Below, one piece after another: positions 1-7,949 of a stretch of 64,000 nucleotides of DNA. Each line of letters opens with the position of its first letter. Position 1 is the first letter of the stretch. The position numbers were made by a program, and so were the translations under genes. This stretch comes from Parvicella tangerina. GTDB taxonomy: Bacteria; Bacteroidota; Bacteroidia; Flavobacteriales_D; Parvicellaceae. Under the pieces are notes generated by a model, which had not been told where the DNA came from, searched no databases, and worked only from the letters and a program-made list of their open reading frames with translations. The stretch lies in contig NZ_OU015584.1 of assembly GCF_907165195.1 (NCBI RefSeq), positions 3,606,978 to 3,670,977 of the forward strand, in the 5' to 3' direction.

Positions 1-1
1 T

Positions 2-442
2 ATTGGAAGGTTTGAAGGACAGCTAGACCGATTTCCTGAATTAGCATTTTTCATCCCGTTGATTGCTGCAATGGGAGGAAACATCGGGGTGCAATCCTCT
101 TCCTTGATTGTGCAAGGATTAGCTAATAACACGCTAAAGTTTGATTCTACCTTACAGAAAATACTTAAAGAAGTTGGTGTTGCATTGGTGAATGGAGCCG
201 TACTTTCTTCATTGATATTTATTTACAATTTTGCCTTTGGAGAGAACTATTCACTTTGTTTTACAGTTAGTGTGGCTCTTTTCGCAGTTATCATTCTGGC
301 AGGAATTCTGGGATCCTTAGTTCCGCTGTTGCTTCATCGTTACAAGATAGACCCTGCATTAGCTACCGGGCCTTTTATCACTACGTTAAATGATATCTTA
401 GGCCTACTCTTATATTTTATGATTGGATACGCTTTTTATTAA
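2..442 (+). CDS. mgtE: MgtE-type magnesium transporter, C-terminal part
   Basis: The frame is open from the window edge, so only the C-terminal membrane domain is seen (about 146 residues). The signature GGNIGVQSS followed by a long hydrophobic stretch, and the closing part with PFITTLNDI, are typical of the transmembrane Mg2+ pore of MgtE transporters in the inner membrane. At least four hydrophobic helices are visible. The cytoplasmic N and CBS domains that gate the channel would lie upstream, outside the window. It ends 18 bases before the next gene on the same strand, so the two may be co-transcribed. The family assignment is firm for this portion. Confidence 0.9.
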   Translation: MGRFEGQLDRFPELAFFIPLIAAMGGNIGVQSSSLIVQGLANNTLKFDSTLQKILKEVGVALVNGAVLSSLIFIYNFAFGENYSLCFTVSVALFAVIILAGILGSLVPLLLHRYKIDPALATGPFITTLNDILGLLLYFMIGYAFY

Positions 443-460
443 ATCTACGTTCTTCCTGTA

Positions 461-1576
461 GTGAACATCGGAATAAATACGCGCTTGCTTTTACCTCATA
501 AGTTGGAAGGGATTGGCTGGTTTACTTATGAAGTCGTAAAGCGAATCACGGAAAATCATCCAGAGCATCAATTCTACCTGTTTTTTGACAGAAGATTTGA
601 CTCAAAATTTGTGTTTGGTAAGAACTGCCACCCTATTGTGCTTCACCCACAGGCGAGGCATCCTATTCTCTACAAAATTTGGTTCAATCATAGCATCCCA
701 AAAGCAGTCAAGAAGCATAGCATTGACCTGTTCTTTTCCCCTGATGGTTTTTTGAGTTTAAGAACAAATATTCCTCAAATCCCTGTGATTCACGACTTAA
801 ACTTCGAGCATATTCCTGAAGATTTACCATCAAAACACACGAACTATTACAAAGAGTTCATGCCTCACTACGCAAGAATTGCGAAGTCAATACTTACGGT
901 CTCTGAATATAGTAAGCAGGACATTGCTGAAACCTACGGTATACCAAAAGATAAAATCCATGTAGCCTATAACGGTGCAAGTGAAAAGTTTCATCTCATC
1001 TCAGGTGGTGAAGTTCAGGCGATCCGTCAAAAATATACGGAAGGGTCCCCCTACTTTGTTTACGTAGGAGCGCTACACAAGCGTAAAAACATTGCACGAA
1101 TGCTAGAGGCTTTTGATCGCTTGAAAACGCAAAAGAATAAAGACTTAAAGCTGGTTGTTGTAGGCGAAAGACTGTTTAAGTCGCCTGATATAGATAAAGC
1201 CTTCCAAACTATGAAGCATCAGCGGGATGTGATTTTTACTGGACGGTTGGAGCAAAATGAATTGACCAAAGTGGTTGCTGCTGCGAAAGGAATGGTCTAC
1301 ATTTCCTATTTCGAAGGTTTTGGAATTCCTGTGCTAGAAGCCTTGCAAAGCGGTGTTCCTGTTCTGACTTCAAACAAAACCAGCTTACCTGAGGTTGGTG
1401 GGGATGTAGCCATTTACTGTGATCCATTTGATGTCACATCCATTGTGGAAGGAATGAACCAACTGGCAGAATCAACCATTGAACAATCCCAGCTTTTGGC
1501 TCAAGCTTCTCAATTCTCATGGGATAAAACGGCCGAAAAAGTTTGGGAAGTTATCGATGAAAATTTGCCCAAATAA
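461..1576 (+). CDS. GT4 family glycosyltransferase
   Basis: A 371-residue glycosyltransferase with a two-Rossmann GT-B layout. The N-terminal domain opens with INTRLLL and EGIGWFTYE, as in mannosyl or rhamnosyl transferases acting on cell-surface glycans. The C-terminal domain has YVGALHKRKNI (donor-binding lysine region) and the EGFGIPVLEAL motif with the E-x7-E glutamates that contact the nucleotide sugar. The start is GTG at 461; the family's usual N-terminus begins exactly there. The 3' end overlaps uvrC, which converges from the other strand, by 26 bases. The exact sugar and acceptor cannot be told from sequence. Confidence 0.88.
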   Translation: MNIGINTRLLLPHKLEGIGWFTYEVVKRITENHPEHQFYLFFDRRFDSKFVFGKNCHPIVLHPQARHPILYKIWFNHSIPKAVKKHSIDLFFSPDGFLSLRTNIPQIPVIHDLNFEHIPEDLPSKHTNYYKEFMPHYARIAKSILTVSEYSKQDIAETYGIPKDKIHVAYNGASEKFHLISGGEVQAIRQKYTEGSPYFVYVGALHKRKNIARMLEAFDRLKTQKNKDLKLVVVGERLFKSPDIDKAFQTMKHQRDVIFTGRLEQNELTKVVAAAKGMVYISYFEGFGIPVLEALQSGVPVLTSNKTSLPEVGGDVAIYCDPFDVTSIVEGMNQLAESTIEQSQLLAQASQFSWDKTAEKVWEVIDENLPK

Positions 1577-3350
1577 CACTCGCTTTCGCCTGACCAATTG
1601 ATTCGGTAAGCTCTTCCAATGAGGCTTCTTTAATCTTTGAAACCGATTTAAAATCTTTGATCAATTGTAACTGTGTCTTGTCTCCGATTCCTTTGATGCC
1701 CAATAATTCAGATTGAATAAAGTCCTTGCTTCGTCTATTTCTATGGTGAGCAATTCCGAATCGATGCGCTTCGTTACGTGCGTGCTGGATGACCTTGAGC
1801 GTCTCACTTCTTTTATCTAGATAAATAGGAATAGAGTCTCCTGGAAAATAAATCTCTTCCAGTTTTTTAGCGATTCCGATGATGGCAACTTTTCCAAAGA
1901 TCTTAAGTTTTTTCAAACTTTTCACCGCACTACTCAATTGTCCTTTTCCTCCATCAATTACAATGAGTTGAGGTAATGGTTCCCTTTCGTCTAACAAACG
2001 CTTATACCTGCGATAAACGACTTCTTCCATACTCGCAAAATCATCTGGACCTTCTACTGTTTTGATCGTAAAGTTTCGGTAATCCTTTTTATACGGTTTT
2101 GCATCTCTAAATACGACACAAGCCGCTACGGCATTGGTTCCATGGAAATTAGAATTATCAAAGCACTCAATATGTCGAGGTAATTCAGCTAATCGTAAGT
2201 CCTTCTTCATCGTCTCAAGGATACGTGTCGCGTGTTTCTCCGGATCAGTATTCTTAATCTGCTTGTACTTTTCGATTTTGTAGTACATCGCATTTCTTTG
2301 GGACAACTCAATCAAACTCCTTTTCTCTCCTTTTTGGGGAACGACAAATCGAACTCCTTCCAAATCTAAATTGACTTTAATCGGTGTTATGATTTCTTTT
2401 GCCTTACTTGGAAAACGCTCTCGTATCTCAATAATTGCAAACTCCAACAGCTCCTGATCGGTCTCCTCTAGTTTTTTCTTCAATTCAAGTGTATGACTCT
2501 GGATGATCGAACCATTCATCACTTTGAAAAAATTAATGTACGCACTATTCATATCAGACTCAATGCTAAAAACATCAAGGTTATGCAATGAGGCACTAAC
2601 TACGGTAGATTTAGACTGGTACTTCTCGACCAGTTCCAGCCGTTCTTTCATTTCCTGCGCCTTTTCAAACTCCATATTTGCAGAAAACCTTCTCATCTTG
2701 TTGCGCAGCTGCTCAATCACGGATTTCGTGTTCCCCTTTAAGATCTTCCTAACATCTCTTAAACGCTTTTCATATTCATCCTTTCTGACCTCTCCCTGAC
2801 AACATCCTTTACAATTACCTATGTAATACTCCACAGAAGTGCTAAACTCATCTGAACCAATGTTCTTTTCGGTCAGTTTATGCTTACAATGTCTTATCCC
2901 CAGCGATTGATTAAATAGATCAATGAGTGTTCGAATCATTTTGACGTTGCTAAACGGTCCGTAGTATTCAGAACCATCCTTCACCACTCTTCTGGTGTAA
3001 AAAACCCTTGGAAACGGCTCCTTCTTAATCATGATCCAAGGATAGGTCTTATCATCCTTTAGCTGGATATTGTATTTCGGTTGGTGCTTCTTGATTAGGC
3101 TGTTTTCAAGTAACAACGCATCCATCTCCGTCTTTACCTTAATCGTCTTGATATCGGCAATTTGCTTCACAAGAATCTGGGTTTTACCAGAATGGCCAGC
3201 ACTCGCATTGAAGTAGGAGGATACACGATTTTTTAGGTTGATCGCTTTCCCCACATAAATGATTCTTCCTTGACTATCAAAATACTGATAAACACCAGGG
3301 GTGCCAGGCAATGCTTTGATCTTTTCTTTCAGGAACTCGGGCGTCTTCAT
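1551..3350 (-). CDS. uvrC: UvrABC excinuclease subunit C
   Basis: UvrC makes both incisions in nucleotide excision repair after UvrA-UvrB loading. The 599-residue protein shows all expected parts: the N-terminal GIY-YIG nuclease (GVYQYF...IIYVGKA, about residues 18-95), a UVR/UvrB-binding helix pair (about 200-240), the RNase H-like endonuclease domain (ECFDNSNFHG and IDGGKGQL, about 380-530) and C-terminal helix-hairpin-helix repeats (LLGIKGIG). A cysteine-rich segment near 170-185 (HCKH, NCKGCC) matches the cluster region seen in UvrC. Length is normal. A TAnnTTTG box ends five bases before the ATG, so the message is probably leaderless. Confidence 0.97.
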   Translation of the reverse strand: MKTPEFLKEKIKALPGTPGVYQYFDSQGRIIYVGKAINLKNRVSSYFNASAGHSGKTQILVKQIADIKTIKVKTEMDALLLENSLIKKHQPKYNIQLKDDKTYPWIMIKKEPFPRVFYTRRVVKDGSEYYGPFSNVKMIRTLIDLFNQSLGIRHCKHKLTEKNIGSDEFSTSVEYYIGNCKGCCQGEVRKDEYEKRLRDVRKILKGNTKSVIEQLRNKMRRFSANMEFEKAQEMKERLELVEKYQSKSTVVSASLHNLDVFSIESDMNSAYINFFKVMNGSIIQSHTLELKKKLEETDQELLEFAIIEIRERFPSKAKEIITPIKVNLDLEGVRFVVPQKGEKRSLIELSQRNAMYYKIEKYKQIKNTDPEKHATRILETMKKDLRLAELPRHIECFDNSNFHGTNAVAACVVFRDAKPYKKDYRNFTIKTVEGPDDFASMEEVVYRRYKRLLDEREPLPQLIVIDGGKGQLSSAVKSLKKLKIFGKVAIIGIAKKLEEIYFPGDSIPIYLDKRSETLKVIQHARNEAHRFGIAHHRNRRSKDFIQSELLGIKGIGDKTQLQLIKDFKSVSKIKEASLEELTESIGQAKASVIWANFHR

Positions 3351-3355
3351 TATTG

Positions 3356-3363
3356 CAAATTTA
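3356..3363 (-). promoter_or_regulatory. -7 promoter box (TAAATTTG) of uvrC
   Basis: On the minus strand TAAATTTG matches the Bacteroidota -7 consensus TAnnTTTG. Only CAATA separates it from the uvrC ATG, so transcription would begin at or next to the start codon. Confidence 0.55.
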
Positions 3364-3436
3364 TTTTTTATAGTTGAGAGTTATTACTTTGAAGAATAAT
3401 AATTGTTATTACACGAACGCATATCCTTAACAGTAC

Positions 3437-3519
3437 TGTCATTCTGAACGCATTGAAGAATCTCCTGGGGGTGACTGTATGCCAAAATTGAGAGATTCTT
3501 CGAGTTACTCAGAATGACA
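3437..3519. repeat. Intergenic palindromic repeat
   Basis: Outer arms TGTCATTCTGA (3437-3447) and TCAGAATGACA (3509-3519) are perfect inverted copies, with a second nested pair GAAGAATCTC (3455-3464) and GAGATTCTTC (3492-3501). This is the layout of a dispersed palindromic repeat found between genes in many Bacteroidota genomes. It lies between the divergent uvrC and clpP genes. A role as RNA hairpin or MITE-like relic is inference. Confidence 0.7.
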
Positions 3520-3631
3520 AAAAGCTAACTCCCCTACTATTCAAAACTTCATTGTCAATTATTTCCTAAAGTTGCCTCTGCACTATTCCAAGAAAATAAT
3601 ACCTTTAACATTCAAACAAAAACGAAATAAC

Positions 3632-4327
3632 ATGAATGAATTTGATCCGAAGGAATTTCAGAAGTACGCTACCAAGCACGCTGGAATTTCATCTACAACT
3701 ATGCATAAATACATGTCTGCCATCAGTAAAGTACCTGTGGGTATGACACCTAACATCATTGAAGAAAGACAAATGAACGTAGCGATTATGGACGTCTTCT
3801 CGAGATTGATGATGGACAGAATTATCTTCTTAGGAACAGGAATTGATGATTACGTTGCGAACATCATTACTGCGCAATTACTGTTTTTGGAATCAATGGA
3901 TGCAAAAAAAGATATTCAAATCTACATTAACTCGCCAGGAGGAAGTGTTTATGCCGGTTTAGGTATTTATGACACAATGCAGTTTGTTGGCCCAGATGTG
4001 GCGACCATCTGTACAGGAATGGCAGCTTCTATGGGAGCCGTATTGTTGTGTGCGGGCGCTGACGGGAAACGAACTGGTTTACCACACTCAAGAGTAATGA
4101 TCCACCAACCATTAGGTGGGGCTCAGGGTCAAGCTTCAGATATTGAGATTACATTCAAAGAGATCCAGAAGTTAAAGCAAGAGCTTTATGAAATAATCGC
4201 TCTTCACTCTGGTCAGAAATATGAAAAAGTATGGGAAGATTCAGACAGAGATTACTGGATGAAAGCTCAAGAAGCAAAAGACTACGGAATGATTGATGAA
4301 GTGTTGGCTAGACCTGCTAAGAAGTAA
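3632..4327 (+). CDS. clpP: ATP-dependent Clp protease proteolytic subunit
   Basis: ClpP forms the tetradecameric serine protease chamber that works with ClpX or ClpA. The 231-residue protein has the catalytic serine in GMAASMGA, the histidine in MIHQPLGG and an aspartate in the DRDYW region, with IYINSPGGSVYAG forming the oxyanion strand. The ATG at 3632 (MNEFDPKEF) is preferred over an in-frame TTG 60 bases upstream because the added residues do not resemble the family N-terminus. clpX follows 297 bases downstream on the same strand, after a terminator. Confidence 0.96.
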   Translation: MNEFDPKEFQKYATKHAGISSTTMHKYMSAISKVPVGMTPNIIEERQMNVAIMDVFSRLMMDRIIFLGTGIDDYVANIITAQLLFLESMDAKKDIQIYINSPGGSVYAGLGIYDTMQFVGPDVATICTGMAASMGAVLLCAGADGKRTGLPHSRVMIHQPLGGAQGQASDIEITFKEIQKLKQELYEIIALHSGQKYEKVWEDSDRDYWMKAQEAKDYGMIDEVLARPAKK

Positions 4328-4348
4328 TAATTATTTATCACTAAAATT

Positions 4349-4388
4349 GGGCCCTTTTTATTCTTTTGAAGAATTTAAAGGGCTTTTT
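4349..4388 (+). terminator. Rho-independent terminator after clpP
   Basis: The stem GCCCTTT...AAAGGGC (4351-4357 with 4377-4383), with inner pairing of ATTC and GAAT, is followed by a run of Ts. It closes the clpP transcript and separates it from clpX. Confidence 0.75.
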
Positions 4389-4473
4389 CTTGCGATAAAC
4401 ATTAGAATTGGACCGTTCGTACAATGGCCCAAGCTTTTATCCTATTAAAAGACAAACGTGTTGATTTTTTTTC

Positions 4474-4551
4474 TACATTTGAAGTAACAACAACACTACA
4501 ACAACTACCATTGCCGCTCCTTTCCGTTTAACCGAATTGAGCGGTTTTTTT
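4474..4551 (+). ncRNA. Candidate small RNA between clpP and clpX
   Basis: A TACATTTG box (4474-4481, matching TAnnTTTG) is followed after about 30 bases of A- and C-rich sequence by a hairpin CCGCTC (4514-4519) with GAGCGG (4539-4544) and seven Ts. No open frame fits between. This layout predicts a transcript of about 65 bases ending before the clpX promoter. It could also be a leftover leader or attenuator. There is no family match I recognise. Confidence 0.35.
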
Positions 4552-4609
4552 GTTTCCAGAATTGACAAAATCAAACAACCTCTACGTTTAAGTTTCAACA
4601 TTATTACCC

Positions 4610-4617
4610 TATCTTTG
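4610..4617 (+). promoter_or_regulatory. -7 promoter box (TATCTTTG) of clpX
   Basis: A perfect TAnnTTTG box ends seven bases before the clpX ATG at 4625, so transcription would start at or just before the start codon. This suggests a leaderless clpX message. Confidence 0.6.
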
Positions 4618-4624
4618 TCATCCT

Positions 4625-5854
4625 ATGAGTAATAAGCAAGATATTAGATGTTCGTTCTGCGGTAGACAGAAGAAAGAGGTGGATGTATTAATCGCAGGGA
4701 TTACGGGACACATTTGTGATAGCTGTATTGGTCAGGCAAGTCTGATCGTGCAGGAAGAATTTGGTCATCTTGTAAAAGAAGATGCTGAGAAAAATATTCA
4801 ACTGATTAAGCCAGTTGAAATTCTAAATCATTTGAATGAATTTGTCATCGGTCAGGATGAGGCTAAGAAAGTCTTGTCTGTTGCCGTTTACAATCACTAC
4901 AAAAGACTTCTTCAGGGAAAAGATGAGGATGATGTAGATATTGAAAAGTCGAACGTAATTCTGGTTGGAGAAACAGGTACCGGAAAAACATTACTGGCAA
5001 AAACCATTGCTAAGCTGTTGAACGTTCCTTTCTGCATTGCTGATGCAACAGTATTAACAGAAGCAGGATACGTAGGTGAAGATGTTGAAAGTATCTTGTC
5101 TAGGTTGCTACAAGCAGCGGATTATGATGTTACTTCAGCTGAACGAGGCATTGTGTTCATTGATGAGATTGACAAAGTAGCCCGTAAGAGTGACAATCCT
5201 TCTATTACCAGAGACGTATCAGGTGAAGGAGTTCAGCAAGCGATGTTAAAATTGCTGGAAGGCTCAGTAGTTTCTGTTCCACCACAAGGAGGCAGAAAAC
5301 ACCCCGACCAAAAGATGGTTCAGGTAAACACAAAGAATATCTTGTTCGTTTGTGGAGGAGCATTTGACGGTATCAAAAAAGTTATCGAAAGGAGAATTAA
5401 AACACAAGCTATTGGTTTTAGTTCAAGTGAAGACAGAGCTGTAGAAAGCGAGAATATCCTATCCTACGTAAATCAATTGGATATTAAGCAATATGGTTTG
5501 ATTCCAGAATTGATCGGTCGATTCCCGGTTCTTACGTATTTGAATCCATTGGACAAGGAAACTTTGCTAAGAATTCTTCAAGAACCAAAAAATGCCTTGG
5601 TTAAACAGTACAAAAAACTCTTTAAGATAGATGGTATCGAGCTGGAACTTGCTCCTGAAGCACTTGAGTTCATTGTTGAAAAAGCAATTGAATTGAAATT
5701 AGGAGCACGAGGGTTACGTTCGATCTGTGAGGCTATTTTGACCGATGCAATGTTTGAAGGACCTTCTTTAGAATCCAAGAAGTTTACCGTAGATCTCTCT
5801 TATGCTCAAGAGAAGTTCGGTAAATCTAAAATTTCTAAACTCAAGGTAGCATAA
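4625..5854 (+). CDS. clpX: ATP-dependent Clp protease ATPase subunit ClpX
   Basis: ClpX is the hexameric AAA+ unfoldase that feeds substrates into ClpP. The 409-residue protein begins with the C4 zinc-binding domain (CSFCGR...CDSC, residues 9-34). It continues with Walker A GETGTGKT (about 115-122), Walker [10 protein letters not shown], a GYVGEDVE pore loop, an LIGRFPV sensor region and the GARGLRS sensor-2 arginine near the C-terminus. Length is normal. menC begins two bases after the stop, so clpX, menC and menE probably form one transcript. Confidence 0.97.
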   Translation: MSNKQDIRCSFCGRQKKEVDVLIAGITGHICDSCIGQASLIVQEEFGHLVKEDAEKNIQLIKPVEILNHLNEFVIGQDEAKKVLSVAVYNHYKRLLQGKDEDDVDIEKSNVILVGETGTGKTLLAKTIAKLLNVPFCIADATVLTEAGYVGEDVESILSRLLQAADYDVTSAERGIVFIDEIDKVARKSDNPSITRDVSGEGVQQAMLKLLEGSVVSVPPQGGRKHPDQKMVQVNTKNILFVCGGAFDGIKKVIERRIKTQAIGFSSSEDRAVESENILSYVNQLDIKQYGLIPELIGRFPVLTYLNPLDKETLLRILQEPKNALVKQYKKLFKIDGIELELAPEALEFIVEKAIELKLGARGLRSICEAILTDAMFEGPSLESKKFTVDLSYAQEKFGKSKISKLKVA

Positions 5855-5855
5855 G

Positions 5856-6905
5856 ATGTTAAAAGCGTCTTTTGTTAAATATCCACTAGCCTTTAAAAAA
5901 CCCAGTGGTACCTCCAGAGGAATACTAACAAAAAAAAACAGTTGGCTTTTAAAAATATTTGATGACGCTAACCCAGCTGTTTTTGGTTTGGGAGAAGCAT
6001 CTATTATTGAAGGACTAAGCATTGACCTTCCTTCGCAAATGGAAGACATGTTAGATTGGGTAGTTCGTCATATTACGCAACCTTATGATGCTATCATGGC
6101 ACATCTAACGGATTTTCCATCCATTCTGATGGCGGTAGAAATGGCCTTTCTGGACCTCAAAAATGGGGGGAACAGAATCTGGTTTAAGAGTCCACTCACC
6201 AAACAAGACCAGCCCATCAAAATCAATGGTTTGATCTGGATGGGAGATAAAGACTTCATGCTTCAACAAATAGAAGATAAGCTGCAACTTGGTTTCTCTT
6301 GTCTGAAGATGAAAATCGGAGCGATCAACTTTCAACAAGAAATCGCTATTTTAAGATCAATTCGCCAAAGATACGATGAGCATGATTTGGAGTTAAGAGT
6401 AGATGCAAATGGAGCCTTTTCTACCGAAGAAGCCCCTGACAAATTAAATCAACTTGCATCGCTAGATCTTCACTCTATCGAACAACCTATTCAACAAAAT
6501 CAGATCAGTGCAATGGCGGAGTTGTGTGCTGCAACACCTTTACCTATTGCGCTTGATGAGGAATTGATTGGAGTTAGAACTCCCCAGGATAAAAAAACGT
6601 TACTCGAAACCATAAATCCTCAATACATTATCTTAAAACCAAGTTTACTCGGAGGATTCAGCGCAACTTATGAATGGATTGAATTGGCAGGGGAAATGAG
6701 TATTCCCTGGTGGATTACTTCTGCGTTAGAAAGCAATGTGGGACTGACAGCCATCGCGCAGTTTACCTCTCAATTCTACAATCCCCTTCCGCAAGGATTG
6801 GGAACCGGACAGTTATATACCAACAATATTCCCTGCCCGCTTCAATTAAAAGGAGAAATGCTATTTCATGATTCTTCCTTATCTTGGGAACTACCAAATT
6901 TCTGA
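5856..6905 (+). CDS. menC: o-Succinylbenzoate synthase (enolase superfamily)
   Basis: MenC dehydrates SHCHC to o-succinylbenzoate in menaquinone synthesis. The 349-residue protein has the enolase-superfamily barrel residues: the KMKIG lysine pair, VDANGAF (first metal ligand Asp), SIEQPI (Glu), ALDEEL (Asp-Glu) and ILKPSLLGG (catalytic Lys). Sequence alone does not exclude a dipeptide epimerase, but the menE-like gene four bases downstream supports MenC. It starts two bases after clpX. The menD, menB and menA genes are not in this window. Confidence 0.87.
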   Translation: MLKASFVKYPLAFKKPSGTSRGILTKKNSWLLKIFDDANPAVFGLGEASIIEGLSIDLPSQMEDMLDWVVRHITQPYDAIMAHLTDFPSILMAVEMAFLDLKNGGNRIWFKSPLTKQDQPIKINGLIWMGDKDFMLQQIEDKLQLGFSCLKMKIGAINFQQEIAILRSIRQRYDEHDLELRVDANGAFSTEEAPDKLNQLASLDLHSIEQPIQQNQISAMAELCAATPLPIALDEELIGVRTPQDKKTLLETINPQYIILKPSLLGGFSATYEWIELAGEMSIPWWITSALESNVGLTAIAQFTSQFYNPLPQGLGTGQLYTNNIPCPLQLKGEMLFHDSSLSWELPNF

Positions 6906-6908
6906 GTC

Positions 6909-7949
6909 TTGATTAAACTTTCCTTCATTGACCTTGAGTATACGCAATCTCTAAACGCGTGTTTGAAAAGTGACCTCTTGAACGAGTATGATCTCGCTAT
7001 CAAACCTTTTTTAGAAGCGTATTTTAATCCTCATTCATGCGTTCAAGTGTCAACCTCGGGATCTACAGGTGAGCCAAAGCTGATTGAGCTTGATAAGGAA
7101 AAGATGGTTGCCAGCGCCAAGGCTACTTTAGACTATTTCAATCTAAAGAAAGGAGATACTGTTCTCCTTTCCCTACCCACAAAATTCATTGCAGGAAAAA
7201 TGATCTGGGTAAGATCTATTGTAGGTGAACTCAATGTGCTCGTTTCGAAACCAACTTCAAACCCAATAAAATCGCTGGATAAAAAAGTTGAATTTGCCGC
7301 GATGACTCCCCATCAGGTTGGAGTTTGCTTAGATGAAAATCCTGAAAAATTTGATTTGATTGACCAGTTGATTATTGGAGGGGGAGCTGTTAGTGAATCA
7401 CTCCTTGTGCGGATACAAAAGCTTACTACTAAATGCTACGCTACCTACGGAATGACGGAGACAATCACTCATGTAGCGGTAAAGAAGTTAAATGGCACCG
7501 ATCAATCCGCATGCTATGAAGCGGTCGGTCAAACAACATTCGAAGTTGGGGCTCAGGGCAACCTGATCATAAACGCCCCACACCTATCACATAAAAAAAT
7601 CGAGACGAATGATATCGTACGTTTGATTAACTCAAGACAATTTGAATGGCTGGGACGTCTGGATTTTGTCATCAATTCCGGAGGAGTGAAACTATTTCCT
7701 GAACAAATTGAAAGCAAACTTGAAAACATCATCAATAACCGATTCTTTGTATGGAAAGAAAAAGACGAACTCCTTGGTGAAAAAGCAGTACTGGTAATTG
7801 AGGGGACATCCACATACCTACCTGATCTTTCAAAGGTGCTTGACAAAATTGAACGACCTAAACTTACCTATAGAGCGGATGAGTTTATTTACACCGAGAA
7901 CGGGAAATTAGACCGAAAAGCATCTTACCTCAAGGCACTTAAAACCTGA
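6909..7949 (+). CDS. menE: o-Succinylbenzoate-CoA ligase-like AMP-binding enzyme
   Basis: MenE activates o-succinylbenzoate as an adenylate and then as a CoA thioester. The protein has the ANL-superfamily P-loop STSGSTGEPK (about residues 49-58), the YGMTET adenylate motif and a short C-terminal lid containing NGKLDRKA with its conserved lysine. At 346 residues it is shorter than the usual 450-500, as is common for Bacteroidota MenE. The start is probably TTG at 6909, since the next ATG lies beyond the P-loop. The 3' end overlaps the convergent phosphatase gene by 11 bases. Confidence 0.86.
   Translation: MIKLSFIDLEYTQSLNACLKSDLLNEYDLAIKPFLEAYFNPHSCVQVSTSGSTGEPKLIELDKEKMVASAKATLDYFNLKKGDTVLLSLPTKFIAGKMIWVRSIVGELNVLVSKPTSNPIKSLDKKVEFAAMTPHQVGVCLDENPEKFDLIDQLIIGGGAVSESLLVRIQKLTTKCYATYGMTETITHVAVKKLNGTDQSACYEAVGQTTFEVGAQGNLIINAPHLSHKKIETNDIVRLINSRQFEWLGRLDFVINSGGVKLFPEQIESKLENIINNRFFVWKEKDELLGEKAVLVIEGTSTYLPDLSKVLDKIERPKLTYRADEFIYTENGKLDRKASYLKALKT

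Noticed and set aside
2503-2799. Plus-strand open frame inside uvrC
   Set aside because: Antisense shadow of a well-conserved gene, as are many other opposite-strand frames in the backbone genes.
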